In this document: in pieces, positions 1 through 8,507 of the stretch
Position numbering within the stretch: the first letter of the stretch is position 1
Layout of the letters: each line of letters opens with the position of its first letter
NCBI RefSeq assembly: GCF_020164485.1
Contig: NZ_JAIQZA010000010.1
Span: forward strand, 54,700-118,699
DNA: 64,000 nt
Reading direction: 5' to 3'
Source of the DNA: Salegentibacter tibetensis
Lineage (GTDB): Bacteria; Bacteroidota; Bacteroidia; Flavobacteriales; Flavobacteriaceae
Position numbers and translations under genes: made by a program
The notes under the pieces: generated by a model
Told to the model about the DNA's origin: nothing
What the model saw: only the letters and a program-made list of their open reading frames with translations
The model's database searches: none

Positions 1-52
1 TTAAATGCCTCTTAAGCCATTTTCTAAAGAAAGCTTCCTATTTTTGTTTCTT

Positions 53-517
53 ATGAAGAAGACCAGCAATACCATAAATATAAAAAATCGAAAGGCCCGG
101 TTTGAATATGAAATTCTCGATAAATATGTGGCCGGAATCAAACTGGCCGGTACCGAAATAAAAGCCATCAGGCAGGGAAAAGCTTCTATTGCCGAGAGTT
201 TTTGTGAATTTCAGAACCACGAATTATTCGTGATCAATATGCATGTTGAAGAATATTCTCACGCCACTCATTTTAATCATAATCCTAAAAGTGAGCGAAA
301 ACTCCTTTTGCAGCGCCGCGAATTACGAAAGCTGGAAAAAGAAGTGAAGAATTCCGGACTTACCATTATCCCGCTGCGCGTATTTATTAACGATCGCGGA
401 CTAGCGAAAATGCAAATTGCACTTGCAAAAGGTAAAAAACTCTACGATAAACGGGAAACTATTAAAGACCGCGAAAGCAAAAGAAAATTAGACAGGATCA
501 AGAAAGAATACAAATAA
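53..517 (+). CDS. smpB: SsrA-binding protein SmpB
   Basis: SmpB binds tmRNA and delivers it to stalled ribosomes for trans-translation in the cytoplasm. The protein has the family core: an N-terminal INIKNRKARFEYEI segment, the GTEIKAIRQGKASI strand pair, and a basic C-terminal tail (KRETIKDRESKRKLDRIKKEYK region) that inserts into the mRNA channel. The open frame extends upstream to position 5, but the extra 16 residues are hydrophobic and not family-like, so the ATG at 53 is chosen, giving 154 residues, the usual SmpB length. The next gene starts 7 nt after the stop. Confidence 0.96.
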   Translation: MKKTSNTINIKNRKARFEYEILDKYVAGIKLAGTEIKAIRQGKASIAESFCEFQNHELFVINMHVEEYSHATHFNHNPKSERKLLLQRRELRKLEKEVKNSGLTIIPLRVFINDRGLAKMQIALAKGKKLYDKRETIKDRESKRKLDRIKKEYK

Positions 518-524
518 TTTCTGG

Positions 525-1721
525 ATGCAGCCGGCAAAACAGATTTTACCCCTAATCGTTTTTTCCCAGTTTTGCTGCACCTCGCTTTGGTTTGCCGGTA
601 ATGCCGTAATGCCTGAGCTTTACCTTAACTTTAATTTAAATGACGAAGCCTTAGGGCATTTAACCTCTGCCGTGCAATTCGGTTTTATTTTAGGCACACT
701 CATCTTTGCATTTCTTAGCCTGGCCGACAGGTTTTCTCCTTCAAAACTCTTTTTTATTTCTGCTGTTTTTGGTGCGATTTTTAACCTTGGGATTATTCTC
801 GAAAACAATAATTTAAACAGCTTACTCCTACTCCGTTTCCTCACGGGATTTTCCCTGGCAGGGATCTATCCCGTAGGTATGAAGATCGCCGCAGATTATT
901 ACGACAAAGGCCTCGGAAAATCACTTGGCTATCTGGTGGGGGCCCTGGTTTTAGGTACTGCTTTTCCACATTTTTTAAAGACTTTTACCGGTACAGAAGA
1001 GCTGCCCTGGCGTTATGTGATTATTGCCACTTCCGGTTTCGCATTTCTGGGTGGACTTTTAATTTTTCTATTTGTTCCCAACGGGCCATTTAGAAAAGCC
1101 AAAGGAAAATTTAAAGTTGATGCTGTTTTTAGCGTTTTTAAGAATAAAAATCTGCGCAGCGCCGCATTTGGTTATTTTGGGCATATGTGGGAGCTCTATA
1201 CTTTTTGGGCTTTTGTACCCATTATTTTGGCGGCTTATAAATACTCAATTCCGGAAAGCGATTTTGATGTTTCATTCTGGTCTTTTATCATCATAGGAAT
1301 CGGCGGACTTTCCTGTGTTTTGGGTGGATATATTTCTGAAATCGCCGGAGTAAAACAAACCGCTGCCACCGCTTTGCTCCTTTCGGGTTTATGTTGTATC
1401 AGTTTTCCCTTCGTTTTTCTTCAGCCTTCAGCAGCAGTACTTATCACCTTTTTATGCTTTTGGGGCATCGTGGTGATTGCAGATTCTCCTTTATTCTCAA
1501 CCCTGGTAGCCGGAAACGCCTCTCCAGAAATTAAAGGCACAGCCCTTACCATTGTAAATTCAATAGGTTTTGCCATTACTATTGTGAGTATTCAGTTAAT
1601 TACTTATTTGCATCAGCTGGAACCGGTATATAGTTTGAGTTTGCTCGTATTTGGGCCGGCACTGGGATTATGGGGATTATTTCAGAAGAAAAAAGTACAG
1701 CTTCAGAAAACAGATAAATAG
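525..1721 (+). CDS. MFS transporter
   Basis: A 398-residue polytopic inner-membrane protein with about twelve hydrophobic segments and the two-halves layout of the major facilitator superfamily. The N-terminal half holds an LADRFSPSKLFF loop resembling MFS motif A between TM2 and TM3, and the linker near residue 195 is short and basic. The overall look is closest to CynX/NimT-like permeases, but the substrate cannot be read from the sequence. It begins 7 nt after smpB, so co-transcription is likely. The superfamily is well supported; transport direction and ligand are unknown. Confidence 0.85.
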   Translation: MQPAKQILPLIVFSQFCCTSLWFAGNAVMPELYLNFNLNDEALGHLTSAVQFGFILGTLIFAFLSLADRFSPSKLFFISAVFGAIFNLGIILENNNLNSLLLLRFLTGFSLAGIYPVGMKIAADYYDKGLGKSLGYLVGALVLGTAFPHFLKTFTGTEELPWRYVIIATSGFAFLGGLLIFLFVPNGPFRKAKGKFKVDAVFSVFKNKNLRSAAFGYFGHMWELYTFWAFVPIILAAYKYSIPESDFDVSFWSFIIIGIGGLSCVLGGYISEIAGVKQTAATALLLSGLCCISFPFVFLQPSAAVLITFLCFWGIVVIADSPLFSTLVAGNASPEIKGTALTIVNSIGFAITIVSIQLITYLHQLEPVYSLSLLVFGPALGLWGLFQKKKVQLQKTDK

Positions 1722-1771
1722 ACTAAGCATAATTATTTTGCCTAATTTGGCCACTTCTTAAATTCATCATC

Positions 1772-4261
1772 ATGCATCAAAAAATTATCATCATTTTTCT
1801 TATTTTTTCATCAATTAACTTAACGGCACAAATTACCGGCAAGGTTACCGATACTGAAAACAAAACGCTCCCCTATGTAAATATTTATACTGAAGATGGG
1901 AGATTTGGTACTACTACTAATGAAAACGGCATCTATGAGCTAAAAATAACGAGACCGGGAGATTACGATTTGGTTTTTCAGTTTTTGGGATATCAAACGC
2001 AGAAAAAAGCTATTTCAGTTGAGGAATTTCCGTACAAATTAGATATCAGCCTTAAACCCGAAACCACCAGTTTGGATGAAGTAAACCTTACTTCTGGAGA
2101 AAACCCGGCAAACGCGATTATTAGAAAAGCAATTGATTTTAGGAAGCGAAACGCCGAAAAACTCGAAGCTTATACCGCCGAATATTATTCTCGTGGATTA
2201 TGGCGAATTAAAAATGCCCCGGAAAAAATCCTTGGCCAGGAAGTCGGTGACCTTGGTGGCGGGCTGGACTCCACACGAAGTGGTATTGTTTATTTAAGTG
2301 AAACAATTTCTGAAATTTCATATAAACGGCCCGACGATTTTAAAGAAAAAATCATCGCCTCTAAAGTGAGTGGCGACGATAATGGTTTTAGCTTAAATTC
2401 GGCCCAGGAATCTTACTTTTCATTTTACGAAAACACCATTGAAATTAACAGCGAGATGGTTTCACCCATTGCCGAATATGCTTTTAACTATTATAATTAC
2501 AAGTTAGATGGAACTTTTTATGATGAAAACGGAAACCTCATCAACAAAATAAAAGTGAGTCCCAAACGGGAAAAAGACCGTGTTTTCTCGGGGCATATTT
2601 ATATCGTGGAAGATCTTTGGCAAATCTTTGGTGTAGAATTACAAACTACCGGACAGGCTATACAGGTGCCACCTATAGAAACCCTGGACTTTAAACAGAA
2701 TTACCGTTTTTCAGGAGAAAACGGGTTTTATATTCAGCTTTCGCAAACGGTAGATTTTAGCTTTGCAATGTTCGGGATATCGGGAGATGGCAGGTTTACC
2801 GCGGTTTACAGCAATTATGATTTTGAACCGGAATTCAGCAAAAAAAGTTTTGGGAGTGAGATTATGTCTTTTGCTGAAGCGGCAAATAAAAAAGATTCAA
2901 CATACTGGAAAAAATTACGCCCGGTGCCTTTAACCGATGAGGAAATTAACGATTATGTAAGAAAAGATAGCATACAAACGCTTCGAAATTCAAAACCTTA
3001 TTTGGATTCTATAGATAGGGTGCGTAATAAATTCAGTTTAACCAATCCTATTTTTGGGTATTCCTGGCAGAACTCCCATAAAGACAGGTATTTTAATATA
3101 AGTTCCCCATTGATGGGCACGCATTTCAATACGGTGCAGGGCTGGAATACTTCGAGTACAATTTCTTACAGGCAAAACGACAGTGAGGATGAGAACTCCG
3201 GGAAATACTGGCGTTTGTATTCTACGCTTAATTATGGATTTAGTGATGAGCGATTCAGGATCAAAGTAGGAATTCAGAAACAATTTAATAATTCAAGCAG
3301 GCCGGTTTTAAGGGTTTCCGGCGGAATAGAAACCGCACAAATTAATGACAGAGATCCTATTTCTGAAAGGCTTAACGATATCACAACCATATTTTTTCAA
3401 AGAAATTACCTGAAACTTTACGAACGCTCTTTTGCTGAAATCTCTTATCAACAGGAAGTTGTCAACGGGCTCTACTTTTTTGGGGACTTTAGTTATGAAA
3501 ACAGGAACCCGTTAATCAACACTACAAACCAGGTGATTATTGATAATGACGGTGTTCAATATACTTCCAACAATCCCCTGCAGCCCGAAAATTTTGGCTC
3601 GGTGCCATTCAGGAATCATGATATTTTTAAACTTAACCTGAATACGAGAATTAGATTCGGACAAAAATATATGAGTTACCCAAGTGGGAAATTTAATATT
3701 AATAACGAAAAATATCCTACTCTTTATTTGGGCTACGAAAAAGGTTTTGGTGCGAGTGTAGAAGCTTATAATTTTGATCAATTCAAAGCTTCTGTAACAC
3801 AAACTTTAAAACTGGCCAATAAGGGAGAGTTCGGCTATAATTTAAACGGTGGTACCTTTCTAAATGCTGAAAATATGGCCTTTATAGATTACCGGCATTT
3901 TATAGGAAATCAAACCAGGGTGAATAATGGTTTTAGCAACCTATCCAGGTTTAACCTTTTACCCTATTATGCAATGAGCACCAATAAAACCTATGCTGAA
4001 GCTCACGCTGAACACGATTTTAAAGGTTGGGTTTTAGGGAAAATCCCATTTTTAAATCAGCTGAATTACAACCTGGTGATTGGCGCTCATGCACTCTATA
4101 CCCAGGACAATAAGCCCTATTCTGAATATTCAGTTGGAATAGACAATCTTGGCTTTGGAAAATATAGGTTGTTGCGTTTGGATTATGTGGTTTCTAATCA
4201 GGATGGAAATCGCCAGGGCGCATTTATTTTTGGACTTAAGTTTTTGGGAGTGCTGGATTAA
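1772..4261 (+). CDS. DUF5686 / carboxypeptidase-regulatory-like outer membrane protein
   Basis: An 829-residue exported protein. Residues 1-19 are a signal peptide ending at TAQ. Residues about 20-105 form a carboxypeptidase-regulatory-like beta-sandwich (ITGKVTDTENKTLPYVN start), as at the front of many Bacteroidota outer-membrane proteins. The remainder matches the DUF5686 family, rich in alternating aromatic/polar strands, which suggests a large outer-membrane beta-barrel. There is no TonB-dependent receptor plug, so it is not a SusC protein. Function in this family is not established; an envelope or surface-assembly role is inference. It is monocistronic or weakly linked to the preceding transporter (50 nt gap). 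Confidence 0.85.
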   Translation: MHQKIIIIFLIFSSINLTAQITGKVTDTENKTLPYVNIYTEDGRFGTTTNENGIYELKITRPGDYDLVFQFLGYQTQKKAISVEEFPYKLDISLKPETTSLDEVNLTSGENPANAIIRKAIDFRKRNAEKLEAYTAEYYSRGLWRIKNAPEKILGQEVGDLGGGLDSTRSGIVYLSETISEISYKRPDDFKEKIIASKVSGDDNGFSLNSAQESYFSFYENTIEINSEMVSPIAEYAFNYYNYKLDGTFYDENGNLINKIKVSPKREKDRVFSGHIYIVEDLWQIFGVELQTTGQAIQVPPIETLDFKQNYRFSGENGFYIQLSQTVDFSFAMFGISGDGRFTAVYSNYDFEPEFSKKSFGSEIMSFAEAANKKDSTYWKKLRPVPLTDEEINDYVRKDSIQTLRNSKPYLDSIDRVRNKFSLTNPIFGYSWQNSHKDRYFNISSPLMGTHFNTVQGWNTSSTISYRQNDSEDENSGKYWRLYSTLNYGFSDERFRIKVGIQKQFNNSSRPVLRVSGGIETAQINDRDPISERLNDITTIFFQRNYLKLYERSFAEISYQQEVVNGLYFFGDFSYENRNPLINTTNQVIIDNDGVQYTSNNPLQPENFGSVPFRNHDIFKLNLNTRIRFGQKYMSYPSGKFNINNEKYPTLYLGYEKGFGASVEAYNFDQFKASVTQTLKLANKGEFGYNLNGGTFLNAENMAFIDYRHFIGNQTRVNNGFSNLSRFNLLPYYAMSTNKTYAEAHAEHDFKGWVLGKIPFLNQLNYNLVIGAHALYTQDNKPYSEYSVGIDNLGFGKYRLLRLDYVVSNQDGNRQGAFIFGLKFLGVLD

Positions 4262-4288
4262 AAATTCCAGAAATAAAAGTCTTAAATT

Positions 4289-4319
4289 TTGTTAAAATAT
4301 GAGCGTATAAATATCTTCG
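4289..4319 (+). promoter_or_regulatory. candidate Bacteroidota promoter
   Basis: TTG at 4289-4291 and TATCTTCG at 4312-4319 (one mismatch to TAnnTTTG) are separated by 20 nt. It lies 27 nt upstream of the start of the beta-barrel protein gene at 4347, a sensible leader length. Confidence 0.45.
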
Positions 4320-4346
4320 CCGATCAATAAAAATCTTCAAAAGAAA

Positions 4347-5600
4347 ATGAAAAAAGTTTTATTAAGTGTAATTCTTCTATGTTTTAGTTTATCATTTTAT
4401 GCACAAAATTTTCAATCCGGATATTTCATTAACAATAAAGGCGAACGGGTAGAATGTTTAATTGATAACCGGGAGGAACTAAACAACCCAGAAAGTTTTC
4501 AATATAAATTATCACAAGGCGATCAAATTAAAGAAAAAACCATTCGGGACGTACAGTCATTTGAAGTATTACATACACCCTATAAATTTCAAAGAGCTGT
4601 TGTGAAATTAGATGTTTCTCAGGACGATATTAAAAAACTGGATACTAAGAGAGAACCTAATTATAAGCTGGATACGCTTTTTCTCAAAGTTTCTATAGAG
4701 GGCAAAGCAAGTTTATATTCTTACAGATCTAAAAATTTACCAATAAGATTATTTTACAGCTTGAACGAGGAAAAAATAGAGCCACTCATCTCAAGGAAGT
4801 ATTTAGTAGATGACACTAAAATAAGAGATAATAACAGGTATAAACAGCAATTGCTAAATAACCTGAACTGCCCTTCAATAGATCAGGATCAAATCTCTAA
4901 CTTAAGATATAATGAAAAATCATTAAATAACATATTTACAAAATACAACGCTTGTGAGAAAAGTGATTTTGTGAACTATTTAAAAAAAAGACGAAAAGGT
5001 GAATTTAATTTAAGCCTGAAAGCAGGAATAAACTATTCGGCTATAAATTTTGTACAGGGGGAGCCATTCCCAAATGAACAAAAATCAGATGCTTACTTAT
5101 CACCAAGAATTGGAGTAGAAATGGAATATATATTTCCTTTTCTCAACAATAGGTTTTCTATTGTTTCATACCCTTCTTTTCAATATAGTAAAACCTCCAA
5201 TGAAACCTTAATTTATACCCAGGGAATTGTTCCTTCCAATCCAGATGCCTGGGCGGCCGAAGAAGAAAATTTATTTATAGATTATTCACATATTATGCTT
5301 CCTCTTGGCATTAGATATTATTATTATCAGGGGCAAAATATTGATTTATATCTTCAAGGTGCTGCTTCTCTAAATATTTTAACAAATCCATCAAATGTCT
5401 ATAATTTGGAGAATTTTAATTCCAATTTTGGATTTGAAAATACCACAGCTGATCCTAATTTAGATTTTGCAACGGGAGTAAAATATAAAAAGTTAAGCTT
5501 AGACATTATTTATTCAGTAAATAGTGTAATGAGAAATAGTGGTTTTAACGGTGAAATACAAAACCCGATCACATTAACTTTCGGCTATAATTTCTTGTAA
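4347..5600 (+). CDS. secreted protein with C-terminal outer-membrane beta-barrel
   Basis: A 417-residue protein with a signal peptide (residues 1-20, ending FYAQ). Residues 21-210 form a charged, mostly soluble region. From about residue 212 the pattern changes to alternating beta strands with tyrosine- and phenylalanine-rich ends, finishing in TLTFGYNFL with a terminal aromatic/leucine typical of outer-membrane barrels; this resembles PorT-like or generic outer-membrane beta-barrel families. No enzymatic motif is visible. It lies between the DUF5686 gene and a strong terminator, with its own candidate promoter. The exact function is unknown. Confidence 0.75.
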   Translation: MKKVLLSVILLCFSLSFYAQNFQSGYFINNKGERVECLIDNREELNNPESFQYKLSQGDQIKEKTIRDVQSFEVLHTPYKFQRAVVKLDVSQDDIKKLDTKREPNYKLDTLFLKVSIEGKASLYSYRSKNLPIRLFYSLNEEKIEPLISRKYLVDDTKIRDNNRYKQQLLNNLNCPSIDQDQISNLRYNEKSLNNIFTKYNACEKSDFVNYLKKRRKGEFNLSLKAGINYSAINFVQGEPFPNEQKSDAYLSPRIGVEMEYIFPFLNNRFSIVSYPSFQYSKTSNETLIYTQGIVPSNPDAWAAEEENLFIDYSHIMLPLGIRYYYYQGQNIDLYLQGAASLNILTNPSNVYNLENFNSNFGFENTTADPNLDFATGVKYKKLSLDIIYSVNSVMRNSGFNGEIQNPITLTFGYNFL

Positions 5601-5605
5601 TAAAA

Positions 5606-5637
5606 AAACCTCACAGGTTTTAAAAACCTGTGAGGTT
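5606..5637 (+). terminator. rho-independent terminator / palindromic repeat
   Basis: A near-perfect hairpin with AACCTCACAGGTTTT at 5607-5621 and its complement to 5637, starting 6 nt after the stop of the barrel gene. A near-identical palindrome occurs at 39308-39337 after trpB, so it is also a dispersed repeat. Confidence 0.75.
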
Positions 5638-5689
5638 GTATCTTAAGATTTCCATTCCTGACAAGGTAATCTCAAATCAATCGGATAGG

Positions 5690-6127
5690 TTATTCTTCCT
5701 CTCCCGATTTATCCTTATCGGCTGGTTTCTCTTCTTCAGTAGTAGCAAAAACGGTAATGCCATTTTTAACAAGCAGGTTGTACCACTGGAAAATTTTCTT
5801 CATATCGCTGGCATAAACCCTGTCTACGTCATAATCGGGTAAGATTTCAGCGAAATAATTTTCTAATTCAGCTTTAGGAGCTTTGTGGCTTATCGCCTCT
5901 CCCCCATCTTCCTTCTCTTTCATCTTTTCAAAGATTTCCGCAAGCGGAACTTCTTCGGTATAAGTGTAGATCGCGATTTCGCTCAACAAACTAACATTGT
6001 GGCGAATATTCACGGCCATTTTTTTTCCTTCAGGAATTGATTTTACAATAAATCCGCCACGACTTTGTGCGGTTAATTCGTATAAACCGGGTTTTCCCGA
6101 AATCGCTAATATTTTATCTAATCCCAT
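5690..6127 (-). CDS. DUF5606 domain-containing protein
   Basis: A 145-residue acidic protein. The first half (MGLDKILAISGKPGLYEL start) matches DUF5606, a family restricted to Bacteroidota and usually found directly after def. The segment around ASDMKKIFQWYNLLVKNGI is a predicted helical part of the same domain, and the last about 17 residues are a low-complexity acidic tail. It is the third gene of the ruvX-def-DUF5606 set on the minus strand, 174 nt downstream of def. Function is unknown; conserved linkage with peptide deformylase hints at a role in translation or its quality control, which is inference. Confidence 0.88.
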   Translation of the reverse strand: MGLDKILAISGKPGLYELTAQSRGGFIVKSIPEGKKMAVNIRHNVSLLSEIAIYTYTEEVPLAEIFEKMKEKEDGGEAISHKAPKAELENYFAEILPDYDVDRVYASDMKKIFQWYNLLVKNGITVFATTEEEKPADKDKSGEEE

Positions 6128-6301
6128 AGTAGTTTTTTAATCCCTCACCGAGGGTTTATTTTTCCGAGACCTGCCCGAAACATTAAGACGGGCTTGCTCG
6201 CGATTATAAAAGTTTTTCAATTCATACCTCGTGAACTTACTCCGAGGGTTTTGATTTTCGGCTGGCAAATATCAGCTGCCTGAATTAATTATCAAAGTGA
6301 T

Positions 6302-6892
6302 TTAACGCCCTTTTTTCATTTCAGGAAAGCGCATTTTATAATCGATCTTTATTTTTCCTTTAGAAATGCTTGCAAGTTTTCCCTTTAGCAAACGCTTTTT
6401 AAGGCTGGAAAGTTTATCGGTAAATAAAATTCCTTCAATATGGTCGTATTCGTGCTGAATTACTCTCGCTGCCAAACCGGTAAAAGTATCACGATGTTCC
6501 TCAAAATTTTCATCCTGATATTCTATCACGATCTTCGGCTTTCTAAATACATCTTCCCTAATTTCAGGAATACTTAAACAGCCTTCGTTAAAAGCCCATT
6601 CTTCACCTTCTTCCTCAACGATCTTAGGGTTTATAAAAACCTTCTTCAACTTTTTAAGTTCTTCCCTTTCCAGCAATTCCAATTCCTCATCTTCAGCAAA
6701 CGGGCTCGAATCTACAAGGAACAATCGAATGGGGCGGCCAACTTGTGGTGCGGCAAGCCCAACTCCAAAGGCATTATACATGGTCTCCCACATTTGCTCT
6801 ATCAACTCATCCAGTTTTGGATAATCTTCCGGGATCTCTTTACATTTTTTTCGTAAAACCGGATCTCCGTAAGCTACAATTGGTAAAATCAT
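6302..6892 (-). CDS. def: peptide deformylase
   Basis: Removes the formyl group from the N-terminal methionine of nascent proteins; a metal-dependent cytoplasmic enzyme. All three signature motifs are present: GVGLAAPQVG at residues 43-52, NEGCLSIPE at 102-110 with the metal-binding cysteine, and QHEYDHIEG at 146-154 with the two metal-binding histidines and catalytic glutamate. At 196 residues it is slightly long because of an acidic insertion (about residues 63-85) typical of Bacteroidota forms. It is downstream of ruvX and upstream of the DUF5606 gene on the same strand. Confidence 0.98.
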   Translation of the reverse strand: MILPIVAYGDPVLRKKCKEIPEDYPKLDELIEQMWETMYNAFGVGLAAPQVGRPIRLFLVDSSPFAEDEELELLEREELKKLKKVFINPKIVEEEGEEWAFNEGCLSIPEIREDVFRKPKIVIEYQDENFEEHRDTFTGLAARVIQHEYDHIEGILFTDKLSSLKKRLLKGKLASISKGKIKIDYKMRFPEMKKGR

Positions 6893-7071
6893 TCTTTTTA
6901 ATTGTATATTTTATAATGAATAATTTATAATCTTATTTCCATTCCCGGAATTTAGGTTCCTAAGATGGGCATAAGCTAACTTCTCTAAAAAATATTCATT
7001 ATTCACTATTCATTTTTTAACGTCAAGCTGAACTTGTTTCAGCTTCTAATATATTTTGTATCCTTAGTCAG

Positions 7072-7479
7072 TTATTCATAAAGATATGTCTGCAAAATGA
7101 TCGTCGCGCTAATTTCGTCCACAAGTGCTTTATCCCTGCGTTTTTTCTTTTTAAGTCCGCTGTCTATCATAGACTGAAAAGCCATTTTTGAAGTGAACCG
7201 TTCATCTACCCTTTTAAGCGGCATTTCAGGAAATTTTTTGGTAAAAACTTTTAAAAATTCCTGGATATATACTTCACTTTCTGAAGCTGAATCATCTTTT
7301 TGTTTGGGTTCTCCCACCAGCACCAATTCTACATTTTCCTCTTTAAAATACTTATCGAGAAAATCCAGAAGTTCTGATGTCTTAACGGTGGTAAGCCCCG
7401 AGGCTATCATTTTGAGCTCATCGCTAACCGCTATACCGGTGCGTTTTGTCCCAAAATCTAATGCCATAATACGAGCCAT
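7072..7479 (-). CDS. ruvX: Holliday junction resolvase RuvX (YqgF family)
   Basis: A 135-residue RNase H-fold nuclease of the YqgF/RuvX family, implicated in Holliday-junction resolution and, in E. coli, in pre-16S rRNA maturation. Seen: the N-terminal ALDFGTKRTGIAVSD strand with the first catalytic aspartate, VLVGEPKQ near the middle, and the DERFTSKMA motif followed by the basic KKKKRRDKALVDEISA segment with the last catalytic aspartate. The open frame begins two codons earlier at a TTG; the ATG at 7479 is preferred because the promoter at 7494-7525 leaves only a short leader. It heads the ruvX-def-DUF5606 set. Confidence 0.95.
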   Translation of the reverse strand: MARIMALDFGTKRTGIAVSDELKMIASGLTTVKTSELLDFLDKYFKEENVELVLVGEPKQKDDSASESEVYIQEFLKVFTKKFPEMPLKRVDERFTSKMAFQSMIDSGLKKKKRRDKALVDEISATIILQTYLYE

Positions 7480-7493
7480 CTTCAAAATTTGCG

Positions 7494-7525
7494 CAAAGGT
7501 AATGTTTATATTGCTTTACCACCAA
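7494..7525 (-). promoter_or_regulatory. promoter of ruvX
   Basis: On the minus strand TTG (7525-7523) and TACCTTTG (7501-7494) are separated by 21 nt, an exact match to the Bacteroidota TAnnTTTG element. Transcription would begin near 7488, some 8-10 nt before the ruvX ATG. Confidence 0.7.
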
Positions 7526-7543
7526 AAATTAGCCTTAAGCTAT

Positions 7544-7551
7544 TATATTTG
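7544..7551 (+). promoter_or_regulatory. -7 element upstream of dapD
   Basis: TATATTTG matches TAnnTTTG and ends 16 nt before the dapD ATG. No TTG lies at the usual spacing (the nearest is 30 nt away), so this is only a partial promoter call. Confidence 0.4.
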
Positions 7552-7567
7552 CTAAAAATCGATAAAA

Positions 7568-8383
7568 ATGGATCATTTAGAAGCTAAGATCAATGAAGCC
7601 TGGGAAAACCGGGATTTACTAAAAGATACAGAAACCATTAAAGCCATTCGCGAAGTTATTTCGCTACTAGACGCGGGAAAACTGAGAACCGCTGAGCCTA
7701 CCGAAAACGGCTGGCAGGTAAACGAATGGGTGAAAAAAGGTGTAGTTCTATATTTCCCCATCCAAAAAATGGAAACTTTGGAAGCTGGTATCTTTGAATA
7801 CCACGATAAAATTCCATTGAAAAAAGGATATAAAGAAAAGGGAATTCGTGTAGTTCCCAATGCTGTGGCAAGACACGGAGCATATATCTCCAGCGGGGTA
7901 ATTATGATGCCGAGTTATGTGAATATTGGTGCTTATGTAGACGAAGGCACAATGGTAGACACCTGGGCTACTGTAGGTAGTTGTGCTCAAATTGGCAAAA
8001 ACGTTCACCTTAGCGGCGGAGTTGGAATTGGCGGAGTTTTGGAACCCCTGCAAGCTTCCCCCGTTATTATTGAAGACAACGCATTTCTTGGATCAAGATG
8101 TATTGTTGTTGAAGGCATTAAGGTTGAAAAAGAAGCTGTTTTAGGAGCCAATGTTGTACTCACTGCTTCTACAAAAATTATAGACGTTACCGGGGATGAA
8201 CCTAAAGAAATGAAAGGAATTGTTCCGGCAAGATCGGTAGTGATTCCCGGAAGTTACACCAAGAAATTCCCTGCAGGAGAATACAATGTTCCCTGTGCTT
8301 TAATTATAGGAAAACGAAAAGAATCAACGAATAAGAAAACTTCCTTGAATGATGCTTTGAGGGAATATAATGTAGCGGTTTAA
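7568..8383 (+). CDS. dapD: 2,3,4,5-tetrahydropyridine-2,6-dicarboxylate N-succinyltransferase
   Basis: Catalyses the succinyl-CoA-dependent acylation step of diaminopimelate/lysine biosynthesis, supplying peptidoglycan precursor. The protein has 271 residues, the normal DapD size. An N-terminal helical domain is followed from about residue 100 by hexapeptide repeats of a left-handed beta-helix (VNIGAYVDEGTMVDTWATVG, then SGGVGIGGVLEP), and a C-terminal cap region with KKTSLNDALREY. It is divergent from ruvX and lies just before the lipooligosaccharide locus, from which it is separated by G/C-rich hairpins. Confidence 0.98.
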   Translation: MDHLEAKINEAWENRDLLKDTETIKAIREVISLLDAGKLRTAEPTENGWQVNEWVKKGVVLYFPIQKMETLEAGIFEYHDKIPLKKGYKEKGIRVVPNAVARHGAYISSGVIMMPSYVNIGAYVDEGTMVDTWATVGSCAQIGKNVHLSGGVGIGGVLEPLQASPVIIEDNAFLGSRCIVVEGIKVEKEAVLGANVVLTASTKIIDVTGDEPKEMKGIVPARSVVIPGSYTKKFPAGEYNVPCALIIGKRKESTNKKTSLNDALREYNVAV

Positions 8384-8390
8384 AAAAGTT

Positions 8391-8506
8391 AGCCCCCTAA
8401 CCCCCGAAGGGGGAATTTAAATCTTCTTCTAATGGAAAAAGTCTGAGAAGTCTTAAATAAAATGAATACAATTTAACTCCTCCCCTAGGGGAGGCTGGGA
8501 GGCGCC
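8391..8506. repeat. palindromic G/C-rich intergenic repeats
   Basis: Two hairpin-forming stretches: CCCCCTAACCCCCGAAGGGGG at about 8392 and CTCCTCCCCTAGGGGAGG at about 8477. A degenerate relative with an AAGGGGGAGG core occurs before trpF at about 37060-37097. They are dispersed repeats and may also terminate dapD transcription. Confidence 0.55.
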
Positions 8507-8507
8507 T

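Noticed and set aside
5..52. N-terminal extension of SmpB
   Set aside because: The 16 extra residues are hydrophobic and absent from the family; the ATG at 53 gives the normal length.
3038..3802. Minus-strand frames of 81-96 codons inside the DUF5686 gene
   Set aside because: Antisense shadows of a clear long gene, without family-like content.
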